The position numbers were made by a program, and so were the translations under genes. A DNA stretch of 64,000 bases, taken from contig NZ_CAKKNA010000011.1 in assembly GCF_918741275.1 (NCBI RefSeq), positions 116,308 to 180,307 on the forward strand. Direction: 5' to 3'. This stretch comes from Bacillus sp. CECT 9360. Lineage in GTDB: Bacteria > Bacillota > Bacilli > Bacillales > DSM-1321. Below the pieces are notes generated by a model. It searched no databases and was not told the origin of the DNA. It was given only the letters and a program-made list of their open reading frames with translations. The number at the start of each line of letters is the position of its first letter. Position 1 is the stretch's first letter. Positions 53,370-62,385 of the stretch are shown piece after piece.

Positions 53370-55596
53370 GGAAAGTAGTAGATATACATTCTGGCAGTTA
53401 ATTGAAAATTATATAGTTGAAATACCTATTATTCAAAGGGATTATGCTCAGGGTAGAGAAAGTGAAGAAGAAATTCGTAATACTTTTCTAGATAAACTCT
53501 ATGTGGTATTGGTTAATGATGAAAATTTAGATTTAGATTTTGTTTATGGTAGTTTAAAAGAAATTAAAAAAGAAAAAAAATTCATCCCTTTAGATGGGCA
53601 GCAACGTTTAACTACTCTTTTTCTACTGCATTGGTACCTAGCTGTAAAAGAAAGGCATATCGATAAAGCACGAAATAACTTAATAAATTTTACATATGAA
53701 ACAAGGTCAAGTTCAAGAGAATTCTGTAATGCACTTGTGAGAGATGATAGTGTTTTTAAGGATATGGATTTCAATAACGAAAAGAATATAAGTAACAAAA
53801 TTAAGAATGCATATTGGTTTTTCATGTCTTGGGAAAAAGACCCTACAATTAAAGCAATGCTTGTAATGTTAGATGCAATTCATGAAAAATTTAAAGTCAG
53901 TAATGATTTATTTGGGAAACTGCTCCTGGGGAATAATGCGCCAATTTCTTTTCAATTTATAGAGCTAGAAAACTTTGGATTAGAGGATAGTTTATATATA
54001 AAAATGAATGCAAGAGGGAAATCGCTTACTAAATTCGAGAATTTCAAAGCTAAACTTCAACAACTACTACAATTAAAAGAAGATGAAGGAACAATTCCAA
54101 AAGGTATTACTAATGAATTTTCTTTTAACATGGATGGCAAATGGGCTGATTTATTCTGGTATTACAGAGATTCCGTAACCAATACTTATGACAAAAAAAT
54201 AATGGATTTTATTAGAGCACTCATAATAAATAATTATGCATTGAAAAATGAAATTATAGATTTAGAAGATAGATTAGACGATTTAATAGACGTGAAAAAA
54301 GATATATCATTTTCTAAGTATCTAGAATGGGGTTGTTTTGATGATAGAATAATTTTGGAAATAATCACCATGCTTAATACCCTGGAAAACAAAGGTAGTG
54401 GTATTAAGCAGTACATACAAAATAAATCTACTTTTGATGAAGATGCTTTATTTGAAAGAGTAATTAATAATTATAGTATGGAAAAATTAACATATCATGA
54501 TCGTGTAATGTTGTATTCAATAACTCAATATTTTGTTCATAATCATCAAGATATTATTAATGATGAATTTACAGAATGGGTTAGAGTTGTTAGAAATTTA
54601 TCCGCAAATACCATTGATAATAATTCTGGGGAGTTTTCAAGATCAATTCAATCAATTAAAAAACTAGTCACTTATAGTAGAGGTATCTTAGGCTATTTTG
54701 TTGACCCTGACAACACTGTCAGTAGGTTTTTAGGAGAACAAGTTGAGGAAGAACGAATTAAAGCAATATTGATATTGAAAAATGATAGATGGAGAAACAT
54801 TATAACAGAAGCTGAAAACCATGGATATTTTAAAGGGCAAATAAGTTTCTTACTTAACTTTGCAGGTATACAAAGTGCATACAATCAAAATAAAGATTTG
54901 GATTGGTCATCCGAAATTGATGAGAATTTCTATAATAAATTTTATTATTACTATAATAAAGCAAAGATTATTTTTTCTAATGATGGACTTTCAGTAAACA
55001 ACGATTTATGGCGGAGAGCACTTCTATGTAAAGGGGATTATTTACTTCGTAAAAGTAGAAACCTCAGTTTTGTTGTAGATAGTGATAGAGATGTTAGTTG
55101 GAAAAGGTTACTAAGGGATAAGGATAAGAGAAGATTTGTAAAAGAGCTTTTTGATGAAATTGATATAAATAACATAGAAAAATCTTTGCTACAGATAATA
55201 GAAATATCTACAGTATCAGATTGGAGAAAGTATTTTATTAGGTATCCGAAAATACTTCAAGCATGCGGTCAAAAAAGGTTTATAAGAAAAGAAAATGAAA
55301 ATAATATTTTGTTGTTAAACTCTTCAACAACAGGAGGATATTGTAAAGAATACTACACATTTGCATTATATCAAGAATTAACAAAGGATAATATTCTTCC
55401 ACCGTATGTTGAAACAAGGGGAGTAGATTACTACAAATATATTGAATTAATAAACAATGATGCAAATATAGAGATAACATATAATTTGGTTGATAATAAA
55501 TGGTGTTATTTAGTGGAAGGAAATGGAATCGAAAATGATTTTGATACACAAGAAGATGTTATTAACTATCTAAAAGCTCAACAATATATAAGTTAG
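53362..55596 (+). CDS. Second DUF262-family protein, long helical C-terminus, no HNH seen
   Basis: 744 aa. DUF262 N-terminus with I-P-I-I-Q-R-D-Y-A-Q-G-R and L-D-G-Q-Q-R-L-T-T (Asp78), then Y-I-K-M-N-A-R-G-K-S-L-T-K-F-E-N-F-K-A, all conserved in the family. The remaining ~450 residues are mostly helical; I see no H-x-H...N nuclease motif, and the end (Y-K-Y-I-E-L-I-N-N-D-A) is unlike DUF1524. It overlaps the HNH-bearing partner, so the two are translationally coupled and probably assemble. It may be a sensor or regulatory partner. Confidence 0.82.
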   Translation: MSEESSRYTFWQLIENYIVEIPIIQRDYAQGRESEEEIRNTFLDKLYVVLVNDENLDLDFVYGSLKEIKKEKKFIPLDGQQRLTTLFLLHWYLAVKERHIDKARNNLINFTYETRSSSREFCNALVRDDSVFKDMDFNNEKNISNKIKNAYWFFMSWEKDPTIKAMLVMLDAIHEKFKVSNDLFGKLLLGNNAPISFQFIELENFGLEDSLYIKMNARGKSLTKFENFKAKLQQLLQLKEDEGTIPKGITNEFSFNMDGKWADLFWYYRDSVTNTYDKKIMDFIRALIINNYALKNEIIDLEDRLDDLIDVKKDISFSKYLEWGCFDDRIILEIITMLNTLENKGSGIKQYIQNKSTFDEDALFERVINNYSMEKLTYHDRVMLYSITQYFVHNHQDIINDEFTEWVRVVRNLSANTIDNNSGEFSRSIQSIKKLVTYSRGILGYFVDPDNTVSRFLGEQVEEERIKAILILKNDRWRNIITEAENHGYFKGQISFLLNFAGIQSAYNQNKDLDWSSEIDENFYNKFYYYYNKAKIIFSNDGLSVNNDLWRRALLCKGDYLLRKSRNLSFVVDSDRDVSWKRLLRDKDKRRFVKELFDEIDINNIEKSLLQIIEISTVSDWRKYFIRYPKILQACGQKRFIRKENENNILLLNSSTTGGYCKEYYTFALYQELTKDNILPPYVETRGVDYYKYIELINNDANIEITYNLVDNKWCYLVEGNGIENDFDTQEDVINYLKAQQYIS

Positions 55597-55718
55597 CTGC
55601 GTTATCGAATATATAGATAATATTTAATTGTTGAGGAAAATTTTTAACGCCCCTTTCAGTAGGGGGTACACCTTTACGCAAAATCAATATATACGCGTTT
55701 CAGTATCACCATTCTATC
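55597..55718. other. Spacer after the DUF262 cassette
   Basis: Contains ACGCCCCTTTCAGTAGGGGGT near 55,648-55,668, a short hairpin that may act as terminator without T-tract. No gene. Confidence 0.35.
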
Positions 55719-55769
55719 AAAACACACTGCGAAGCGGTTGCAGAAATAGTTTTAAATGAAACATTATAG
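55719..55769 (+). repeat. Displaced rlmCD-like 3' end, copy 2
   Basis: Codons read T-H-C-E-A-V-A-E-I-V-L-N-E-T-L followed by TAG (55,767-55,769), the pattern of an RlmCD-type C-terminus (T-x-H-x-E-x-V-A-x-x-V-L). It lies downstream of the defence cargo in the same orientation as rlmCD. Confidence 0.65.
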
Positions 55770-56098
55770 ATTAAACCTTTCGTATTCATGGGTTTCAGAC
55801 GTAATACAGGATTTGTTCAAAACCCATGTAACAAATCTGATTCTAGGGGACTGTTGAGTTCTAATTGATTTGAAAAATCTGTGTAACGAAGTGATTATTG
55901 TTTTCTACAACTACTTAAATTATGTATCGCTAGAAAAGCCGGACATCTGCACAGCTTACTCAATCAGGTTACAGTAAGAATCAAATGACCGGAAAATATA
56001 TAAGCGGGGAGCTTAGGCTCTCCGTTTTTCTGTGTGCAAACCTTTCAATTTAAGCCGATATAATACTTGCTAACACATCTGAGAGGGGAACATACATA
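55770..56098. other. Gene-free stretch
   Basis: No gene with a ribosome binding site. Contains TTCATGGGTTTCAGACG and an imperfect inverted ACCCATG near 55,820. The hairpin at 56,005 ends it, and a promoter for the next lipoprotein is likely in 56,040-56,080. Confidence 0.4.
56005..56028 (+). terminator. Orphan terminator
   Basis: CGGGGAGC and GCTCTCCG around TTAG, then TTTTTC. No intact gene precedes it. Confidence 0.7.
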
Positions 56099-56782
56099 AT
56101 GGGAAATCTTAAAGCAGCTTTGGCAATAATCATTATTATTATGGTCATAAATGGATGCAATGCTCTGTTTTCTAATGATAAAGCACAACCAGACGAAGAA
56201 CAGCCAGAAGAAAAGGTAACAATAGAAGATAACACTGTAAACAGGCCAATTGTTCCGGTTACAATCGAAGATCCAGACTGTGCAGGGGAAGCTTATCAAG
56301 TGGATTATGGTGAAGATGATGGGGGTATAGAAAAATATTGTATACCCAAAAACACCGTTTCATCTGATGAGTTTATGGACCGCTATAATACAGTATCTCA
56401 GGAATTTGGATCAGTAAAGTTTGACGATTATATTAGTGGTGATGATTTATACGACTCAGCAACAGATGTATATGATGATGTAGCTGTAACCTTGAATCGT
56501 GTGGAAGGTCCTAAAGATGCTGTGAAAAGGGCCTTTGTCTTTGCTGAAGATAACTATGAATCAGACTGGGCACAACAGGTTGAAAGTGTTATGGCCACTA
56601 CTATCGCTTCATTCGATCCAACGTTAACTCACGGAGAAGTAACAGCTATTACGGATAAACTTTTTTCCAAAGGCCTCGTTCCACTTACAATTGTGGAACA
56701 TGAATATAAAGGGAAAAAATACTACTTTTCTATCGATGATATGAAAGCAGTAGACTTAAGTATTATTTTTTATGATGATTAA
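56099..56782 (+). CDS. Lipoprotein of unknown function
   Basis: 227 aa from ATG 56099 after GAGAGGGG. Signal peptide A-L-A-I-I-I-I-I-M-V-I-N-G-C with Cys20 as lipidation site. An acidic linker (D-E-E-Q-P-E-E-K) follows. The middle holds two cysteines (D-P-D-C-A-G and E-K-Y-C-I-P) that could form a disulfide. The C-terminus Y-K-G-K-K-Y-Y-F-S-I-D-D-M-K looks like a compact domain. No family recognised. Lies alone between two displaced rlmCD ends, as the only cargo of that segment. Confidence 0.72.
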   Translation: MGNLKAALAIIIIIMVINGCNALFSNDKAQPDEEQPEEKVTIEDNTVNRPIVPVTIEDPDCAGEAYQVDYGEDDGGIEKYCIPKNTVSSDEFMDRYNTVSQEFGSVKFDDYISGDDLYDSATDVYDDVAVTLNRVEGPKDAVKRAFVFAEDNYESDWAQQVESVMATTIASFDPTLTHGEVTAITDKLFSKGLVPLTIVEHEYKGKKYYFSIDDMKAVDLSIIFYDD

Positions 56783-57039
56783 CAAGAAGGTAAATGCTAT
56801 TTAAATCATGTTTGAGATCATAAGAGCGAGGTCACGAGATTCTGTATTTATTTATACGGGACATAGCCCCAGCTTTCTTTTACTTAAGAAGGACATATTT
56901 TTCTTGCAAGATGGAAGGAACCAAATACAAGAGACGAAACTGGCACAAAACCCAGAAAAAGCACAAAATAAGACTATATAAGCCGATTATCACGGGTCGG
57001 GTTAAGCGACGGTAACAAAAACATCAAAAATGTGATTTG
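56783..57039. other. Gene-free stretch
   Basis: No ORF with support; nothing recognised between the lipoprotein and the next rlmCD-like end. Confidence 0.45.
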
Positions 57040-57093
57040 TTTTCGCAGACTTCGCATGTGGAGTGTGTGGCGAAGATTATCTTAAATCTGTGA
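57040..57093 (+). repeat. Displaced rlmCD-like 3' end, copy 3
   Basis: Codons S-Q-T-S-H-V-E-C-V-A-K-I-I-L-N-L and TGA at 57,091-57,093. GCAGACTTCGCATGTGGAGTG closely matches GCAGACTACACATGTGGAGTG in rlmCD (34,836-34,856): 19 of 21 bases identical. Confidence 0.78.
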
Positions 57094-57340
57094 CCACGTA
57101 AAATAAACACTACCTGTTAAAAAAACTCTGTACCATCTGCAACGACCTGTGAAAATAAATCGGGGTAACGAAGGAATAGCGGGAAATTGAACGGAAAATG
57201 AAAGAGAGATTTTTTTACTGCACATAGCAGGAACGAAAAGGGAAAAAGTGTGTCCTTAAATAAAAAAGTTGTGTCAAGATCGAAGGAAAATCAGGATAGA
57301 TGCCTGGTAGTCCTTCGGTCTTTTTTGTGTTAGATAAGGA

Positions 57341-58432
57341 TTGAAAAACAAGAAGAAAAGCTTGAATGATCTTCAATTATTTGAAGAACAGGTGAAAATG
57401 ATGAAATTAGATTACTATACGAAGAAATTAACGACAGAGTCATTCCTAAAATTATTACTTTTTGCGCAATTGGAAGAAATCGAAAGTCTCCATGCGCTGG
57501 GCGATTGTCTTTTCGATGACCAACTGCAAAAAGGCATTGACCTGGATTCTATCAGTATTTCGCAGCTCTCACGCCGTTTAAATGGCATGAATCCAGATCT
57601 ATTTCAAAGGCTTTTCCTTGATCTAGTCGCACAAATTCATACCAAAACGCACGATACAAAACTTGTAATGCCGTTAAAAATCATCGATTCAAGTACATTA
57701 CCACTTAATTTGACCAATCATAAATGGGCAAAGTTCCGTAAAACAAAAGCCGGTGTGAAGTTACATTTGCGCCTTGTGTTTATGGAAAAGGGTATATCCT
57801 ATCCTGAAAAGGCCGTTATGACAACTGCAAGCGAACATGATCGTGGTCAGCTTGAAATCATGGTAGATGACAAGGAATGCATGTATGTGTTTGACCGTGG
57901 CTATTTAGACTACGAGCGCTTTGATCGCATGACGGATGATGGCTACTTTTTTCTTTCCAGGCTACGTAAAAACGCAGTCATACGGGAAGTTTACGATTTT
58001 AAACTACCCGAGGATGCGGCTGTTTTGTCAGACCAAATGGTGTTGATTGGTACGATTCAAAAACGTGCTGAAAATTACTTTCGCATTCTAAAAGTTATGG
58101 ATTCAAAAGGAAATGAACTACGGTTAATTACGAATCGTTTTGATTTAAGTGCCGAAGAAATTTCAGAGATGTATAAATCACGCTGGGCCATTGAGTTATT
58201 TTTCAAATGGATTAAACAACATCTCAGCATCAAAAAGTTCTACGGTCAAAGCGAATGGGCGATTCACAATCAAGTGTTTATCGCACTCATTGTTTTTTGC
58301 CTCCATGTTCTCATTCAAATGGAGACAAAAAGCAAGCGAAAAACCTTACAAATTAGCCGTTATTTAAGAGCTGCTTTGTGGAAACCAGCGAATATCTGGC
58401 TTCGGAAAATTGAAGGAAAAGCCATTCCGTAA
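57341..58432 (+). CDS. IS4-family transposase
   Basis: 363 aa in an intact frame. DDE motif: first Asp in K-I-I-D-S-S-T-L, second in Y-V-F-D-R-G-Y-L-D, Glu in Y-K-S-R-W-A-I-E-L-F-F-K-W-I-K-Q, the Y-(2)-R-(3)-E-(6)-K signature of IS4 transposases (IS4Bsu1-like group). Start is TTG 57341 with weak ribosome binding site AAGGA, or an internal Met at 57398/57401. I could not define terminal inverted repeats by eye; the element probably spans about 57,240-58,600. The hairpin GATCGAAGG...CCTTCGGTC (about 57,277-57,320) upstream may block read-in transcription. Confidence 0.85.
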   Translation: MKNKKKSLNDLQLFEEQVKMMKLDYYTKKLTTESFLKLLLFAQLEEIESLHALGDCLFDDQLQKGIDLDSISISQLSRRLNGMNPDLFQRLFLDLVAQIHTKTHDTKLVMPLKIIDSSTLPLNLTNHKWAKFRKTKAGVKLHLRLVFMEKGISYPEKAVMTTASEHDRGQLEIMVDDKECMYVFDRGYLDYERFDRMTDDGYFFLSRLRKNAVIREVYDFKLPEDAAVLSDQMVLIGTIQKRAENYFRILKVMDSKGNELRLITNRFDLSAEEISEMYKSRWAIELFFKWIKQHLSIKKFYGQSEWAIHNQVFIALIVFCLHVLIQMETKSKRKTLQISRYLRAALWKPANIWLRKIEGKAIP

Positions 58433-58622
58433 CGAACAAGTTGTCGTCGCCGCTCAGGTCTAATTGTAAATATAATCCAAATGGATGGAGCCACCTTTGA
58501 TTGGGTATTTACTTTTTTGGCTCTAAACAGAAAAGACGTATTGACTGAAAATTCAATCATTATTTATGCAACACTAGTGAAAATATTCATATAATAGATT
58601 ATGGCATTGGAATGATTTATTC

Positions 58623-59093
58623 ATGATAGATAATATTATTGTTTATTTAATTTGCTCTTTTTTATTGGTTTTTCTTTTTTATTCCGTTATCCCCACGGTG
58701 CTTATTCGTATAGGTGGCGTTGGAATAACAAAAAAGAATAAGGACATTAATGGAATAGCATTAACTTTCGATGATGGCCCCAATCCCAAATACACGATAG
58801 AACTGCTTGATCTTTTAAAAAGGTATGGAGTTAAGGCTTCTTTTTTTGTGGTTGGCAGAAAAGTAATGCAGAATCCAGAAATAATAAAACGGATGCACCA
58901 GGAAGGCCATACAATTGGCATACATCATTTTGACCATATTTCGAGTTGGCTTCTTTCTCCTTATCATCTTCGAAAACAGTTGATATTGACCGAGCAGGCA
59001 ATAAGAAACTATGCGGGTAACCTACTAAGAATTGAAGGTCGATTATTGCGAAATAAGACCTTTACAAAATGGGCAACCCATATTAAAATATGA
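58623..59093 (+). pseudogene. Polysaccharide deacetylase, C-terminally truncated
   Basis: 156 aa. One N-terminal membrane helix, then NodB homology: motif 1 T-F-D-D-G-P-N-P (about 48-55), motif 2 near H-T-I-G-I-H-H-F-D-H, which is usually H-x-I-x-x-H-x-x-x-H. After L-T-E-Q-A-I-R-N-Y-A-G the expected R-P-P-W/Y-G catalytic motif never appears and the sequence switches to R-I-E-G-R-L-L-R-N-K-T-F-T-K-W-A and stops. Full proteins of this layout have 200-450 aa. Probably an internal deletion joining the start to a foreign or distal end. Lies directly after the IS4 element. Confidence 0.65.
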
Positions 59094-59196
59094 CTTTGTT
59101 CATATTTTCTTTTAACATTCAGAAGAGTCTGGAATGCGCAAGTGTTCCAAGGCTATCAATTAATAGAATTATATATATGTGAATGTAGCGGTATTA

Positions 59197-59248
59197 ACCA
59201 GCACAGACAACCTTTTAAGCAAGGCCTATCCTGTGCTGGTTTTTTATT
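59197..59248 (+). terminator. Intrinsic terminator directly upstream of the formate/nitrite transporter
   Basis: AACCAGCACAG and CTGTGCTGGTT are perfect 11-bp arms with a 26-base loop, then TTTTTATTT; 25 bases before the next ATG. It could end the deacetylase transcript, or be a leader attenuator. Confidence 0.8.
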
Positions 59249-59272
59249 TCTTTATATATTCAGGGGGGCAAT

Positions 59273-60097
59273 ATGTCTTATCACACACCACAGAGAATTG
59301 CAGAATTGTCGATCGAAATAGGTTTTAGAAAAGCAAAAATGTCTATATCGTCCATGCTTATTCTTGGTTTTTTGGCGGGCGCTTTTATTTCAATGGGATT
59401 TCTTCTATATATACGGTTAACCGGGAGTATGCCAGTGGAATGGGGTTCCTTTAATACCTTTATAGGCGCTGCGGTCTTTCCACTTGGAATTGTATTGGTC
59501 TTGCTGGCGGGCGGCGAGTTGTTGACAGGGAATATGACGACTTTGCCAATGGCATGGTTTGCCAAAAAAATTACGTTCACCGGGATTCTCAGGAACTGGA
59601 CGATTGTCTTGATCAGCAATTTTCTTGGTGCCATCTTTGTTGCTTACTTTTTCGGCCATGTTGTCGGGTTGACTGAAACCGGGCCGTATTTAGATAAAAC
59701 TGTTGCCGTCGCACAAGCAAAACTTAACGATACGTTTATTCAAGCCTTCATTTCCGCCATTGGATGTAACTGGCTTGTTGCCTTGGCTATATGGATAGCG
59801 ACCGGAAGCCAGGATGCTACAGGGAAAATCTTGGGCGTATGGTTTCCGATCATGGCTTTCGTAGTCATTGGTTTTCAGCACGTTGTGGCGAATATGTTTA
59901 TCATACCGGCCGCCATTTTTGCAGGGGAAGTTACCTGGATCGAATACCTGCCAAACTTTGTTGCCGTATTTCTGGGGAATGCGGTTGGCGGTTCAGTTTT
60001 TGTCGGTCTTGCATACTTTATCGCCTATAAGCCTCAAGTGCATGGACAAGTCGTGGTTACACAAAAACATCAGGAAAAAAAGGTAGTCAACTTTTAA
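59273..60097 (+). CDS. Formate/nitrite transporter (FNT family)
   Basis: 274 aa, six membrane helices. Landmarks: L-A-G-A-F-I-S-M-G (helix 1), G-G-E-L-L-T-G-N-M (about 80-88), S-A-I-G-C-N-W-L-V-A-L-A (about 160-171) and V-V-A-N-M-F (about 205-210), which form the FNT pore and match FocA/NirC/YrhG-type channels. It would move formate, nitrite or similar small anions with protons. CAGGGGGG precedes the ATG. No pflB or nitrite reductase gene is nearby to fix the substrate. It lies in the distal island, downstream of two displaced att-like sites. Confidence 0.88.
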   Translation: MSYHTPQRIAELSIEIGFRKAKMSISSMLILGFLAGAFISMGFLLYIRLTGSMPVEWGSFNTFIGAAVFPLGIVLVLLAGGELLTGNMTTLPMAWFAKKITFTGILRNWTIVLISNFLGAIFVAYFFGHVVGLTETGPYLDKTVAVAQAKLNDTFIQAFISAIGCNWLVALAIWIATGSQDATGKILGVWFPIMAFVVIGFQHVVANMFIIPAAIFAGEVTWIEYLPNFVAVFLGNAVGGSVFVGLAYFIAYKPQVHGQVVVTQKHQEKKVVNF

Positions 60098-60294
60098 TGC
60101 CTGTACTCTATCGTGTCCGATTCACTAACTGACAAATTTATTATGAAATCATGATTTTAAGACATTATTCTCTTGGATAATGCCTATTTAAAAATCTTTA
60201 TTGATTGAATTATAGTTCAAGGAAGTATTTCCTGATTACCCCGCCTCTTAAAAGGGTATGTAATAACAAACCTTTTAAAAGGAGGTGTCACTCG

Positions 60295-60450
60295 ATGGCT
60301 ACAGATGTATTATGCAATGTAGAAGATTGTAAATACTGGGCAAAAGGTGATAGGTGTGTAGCGGACGCTATCTATGTCATAGGTCCGAATGGAAGCAGAG
60401 AAGCTGACAGTGTTGAAGAAACGGCGTGTAAAACGTTTGAACATCGTTAA
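60295..60450 (+). CDS. DUF1540 small cysteine-rich protein
   Basis: 51 aa from ATG 60295, after AAAGGAGGTG; the longer frame upstream lacks a signal. Four cysteines: C-N-V-E-D-C-K-Y-W-A-K-G-D-R-C and E-T-A-C-K-T-F, the DUF1540 arrangement (C-x4-C-x8-C...C-x-x-F). Likely a small zinc- or disulfide-stabilised protein; in Bacillus such proteins are often made late in growth or sporulation. Terminator follows. Confidence 0.88.
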   Translation: MATDVLCNVEDCKYWAKGDRCVADAIYVIGPNGSREADSVEETACKTFEHR

Positions 60451-60465
60451 TAAAAACTTTTTGTA

Positions 60466-60500
60466 AAACTGGACGGCAGCTTGCCTGTCCAGTTTTTTTT
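60466..60500 (+). terminator. Terminator after the DUF1540 gene
   Basis: AACTGGACGGCA and TGCCTGTCCAGTT around GCT, then TTTTTTTT. Confidence 0.9.
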
Positions 60501-60501
60501 G

Positions 60502-60584
60502 GGGGGATTAAAGATTGAAGTGGAGCCGGTGGATATGTTTCCAGGATGCAATGGGAAGCGGTTGCCAAAATGGTTTATATATGA
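60502..60584 (+). repeat. Displaced rlmCD-like 3' end, copy 4 (longest)
   Basis: Reads G-G-L-K-I-E-V-E-P-V-D-M-F-P, then after a small indel near 60,543-60,551 W-E-A-V-A-K-M-V-Y-I and TGA (60,582-60,584). Compare [15 protein letters not shown] in intact RlmCD. GTGGAGCCGGTGGATATGTTTCC matches AGGTGCAGCCGGTGGATATGTTTCC of rlmCD almost base for base. It abuts the terminator of the DUF1540 gene. Confidence 0.78.
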
Positions 60585-60917
60585 ACTGCGGAGATCAATC
60601 AGGTCTCTATTTTTTGGGACTAGGAAGTGATTATGCAAGGACTCGGAATGGATTGGGGCACAACATCTATAAAGAAACATGGCATGTTTATATTTAATGA
60701 TTATTGTGGTTTGTACCTAAAGTAGCGAGGCAGTTTGTTTAAAGAACGATAGCTTTTGATGTATAAGCTTTTAAACTAATTCAGTTTATTATAAGGAATA
60801 ATGAGAATTGAGAGAGATAAACCAGAAATTGGAGAATATTTATAGGGAAAATTGATTATAAAATCAACTGAAAAAATAGTATAACAGTTTGGTGTTTATA
60901 TAATAGGGGGATTTTTT
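60585..60917. other. Gene-free stretch
   Basis: AT-rich, no ORF with a ribosome binding site. Probably holds the promoter of the following lipoprotein (TATAAT-like tracts near 60,880-60,900). Confidence 0.4.
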
Positions 60918-61198
60918 ATGCGTAAATTTGGCTTTATCATGTTGATATTAGCTATTGCTGTACTTGCTGCTTGTTCATCCAATGAACAAAAGGCATCAAC
61001 CGAAACCAAGGACGAAAAAATGATTCGATTGAAATAAAAAACAGTACAGATGAAAGAGCTAATCCAAATAATCCAACCCACACTTCTCCGAGTGAACATA
61101 TTGTAAAGGGGCATGGGCAGCATTACAATACAAGAGAAGGTCCGATTTGGAAAGAAAAAGAACCATATTCACGTGGGAAAAAGGATGAAAGTATATAA
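60918..61198 (+). pseudogene. Small lipoprotein with a one-base frameshift
   Basis: ATG 60918 after GGGGG. M-R-K-F-G-F-I-M-L-I-L-A-I-A-V-L-A-A-C-S-S is a lipoprotein signal (lipobox LAAC, Cys19). The frame ends at 61,035, but if one A is added to the A6 run at 61,015-61,020 it continues D-S-I-E-I-K-N-S-T-D-E-R-A-N-P-N-N-P to K-K-D-E-S-I and stop at 61,198, about 93 aa in all. Polar, low-complexity, function unknown. May be pseudogene, slippery contingency site, or sequencing error. Confidence 0.6.
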
Positions 61199-61295
61199 TT
61201 ATAATGATGATGTTGAGTATCTCTATAAAAATCTAAATAAAGGTTAATTTATATTATCTTGACTGAGCGATAAATCTGTTGGGGGATAATCAAAA

Positions 61296-62141
61296 ATGAA
61301 CAAAATGGTTAGTGTTCTTTTGGTATGTATAATGGTTATGACATTAGTGGGATGTGGCGGCAATTCGAACAAACATGAAGGTGAAGCAAAAACACCGTCA
61401 GGTTCAAGTGTTCAAAAAGGTAGAGATTATCATAAGGTAGTTGATGACTTTAAATCAAAAGGATTCAAGAACATCAAAACAGAAAAGCTTGAAGATTTAA
61501 TTACAGGTTGGATAACAAAAGATGGAGAGGTTAAAGAAGTATCTGTTGGCGGCGATGTCAATTATTCTCCAGATGAATGGATATCTGCAGATACAGAAGT
61601 CATTATTAAGTATCATACATTCAAAAAAGAAGATACTGAGAGTGCAGCAGAATCTGAGGCAAAGGATAATTCAAATGCAGAAAAACCGAAAGTAAAAAAA
61701 CCGAAAGAAGAAAAATCGAAAGTAGAAAAACCGAAAGAAGAAAAACCGAAAGTAGAAATCCTAACAGTGGATAATTGCAAAGAATTGGCAGAAATACTTA
61801 GCACAAAAGACGAGTCTGATCCTCTTATTAAAGAATTTGCTCAGAAGTATGCTGGAAGAACCATTGAGTTTGATGGGAATACAGCTTATGTGAGTAACCA
61901 CGGAAATTATAAAACAAGATTTGATTATTTAATTTATGCTGGAGACTATAGTAAAACTACTTTCTCGGGACCTAATTTCCAATTTAGAGATGTTAATTAT
62001 AACGATTTGCATCTAACAGGAGATAATGTTCCTGATACTTTTGGAGTAGGTCTTAATATTCATATCATTGCTACGGTTGAAGAATATAGTGAGACTTCTG
62101 GTCTTTTTCAACTCAAGCCAGTTTCTATCAAAATGAGATAA
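61296..62141 (+). CDS. DUF4839-like lipoprotein with KPKEEK repeats
   Basis: 281 aa from ATG 61296 after TTGGGGGA. Lipobox L-V-G-C (Cys20). Residues 40-108 resemble a PASTA-like module (G-R-D-Y-H-K-V-V-D-D-F-K-S-K-G-F ... V-S-V-G-G-D). A lysine/glutamate linker with repeated K-P-K-V/E-E-K units spans about 130-150, as in wall-spanning linkers. The C-terminal ~125 residues (L-T-V-D-N-C-K-E-L-A-E-I-L ... F-A-Q-K-Y-A-G-R-T-I-E-F-D-G) have the pattern of DUF4839, an OB-like domain of unknown role. Extracellular, lipid-anchored. Confidence 0.8.
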   Translation: MNKMVSVLLVCIMVMTLVGCGGNSNKHEGEAKTPSGSSVQKGRDYHKVVDDFKSKGFKNIKTEKLEDLITGWITKDGEVKEVSVGGDVNYSPDEWISADTEVIIKYHTFKKEDTESAAESEAKDNSNAEKPKVKKPKEEKSKVEKPKEEKPKVEILTVDNCKELAEILSTKDESDPLIKEFAQKYAGRTIEFDGNTAYVSNHGNYKTRFDYLIYAGDYSKTTFSGPNFQFRDVNYNDLHLTGDNVPDTFGVGLNIHIIATVEEYSETSGLFQLKPVSIKMR

Positions 62142-62385
62142 ATGTGATTAAATAGGTAAGTAACAATGGCGAAAAATAAATGGATATCATTCTTTTATGC
62201 TTGTTTTTAGAAAAGATAAGACAACCATCATCCCAGTCGCAACAAAGTTATTCATGAGGGGATGTTATGCTCTATGAGTGAGTCTTTTTGATTAAGAACA
62301 TACAATCTCGCAAAACTCTACCCCGGGGTAAACTCAAGCGGCAATCCGCTATTTACGGAAACGTATTGCTATACAGTATAAAGCA
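62142..62385. other. Gene-free stretch
   Basis: No supported ORF; includes AAACTCAAGCGGCAATCCGC near 62,331. Nothing recognised. Confidence 0.4.

Noticed and set aside
57240..58620. Exact borders of the IS4 element
   Set aside because: No matching terminal inverted repeats or target duplication could be identified by eye, so only the transposase gene is annotated.
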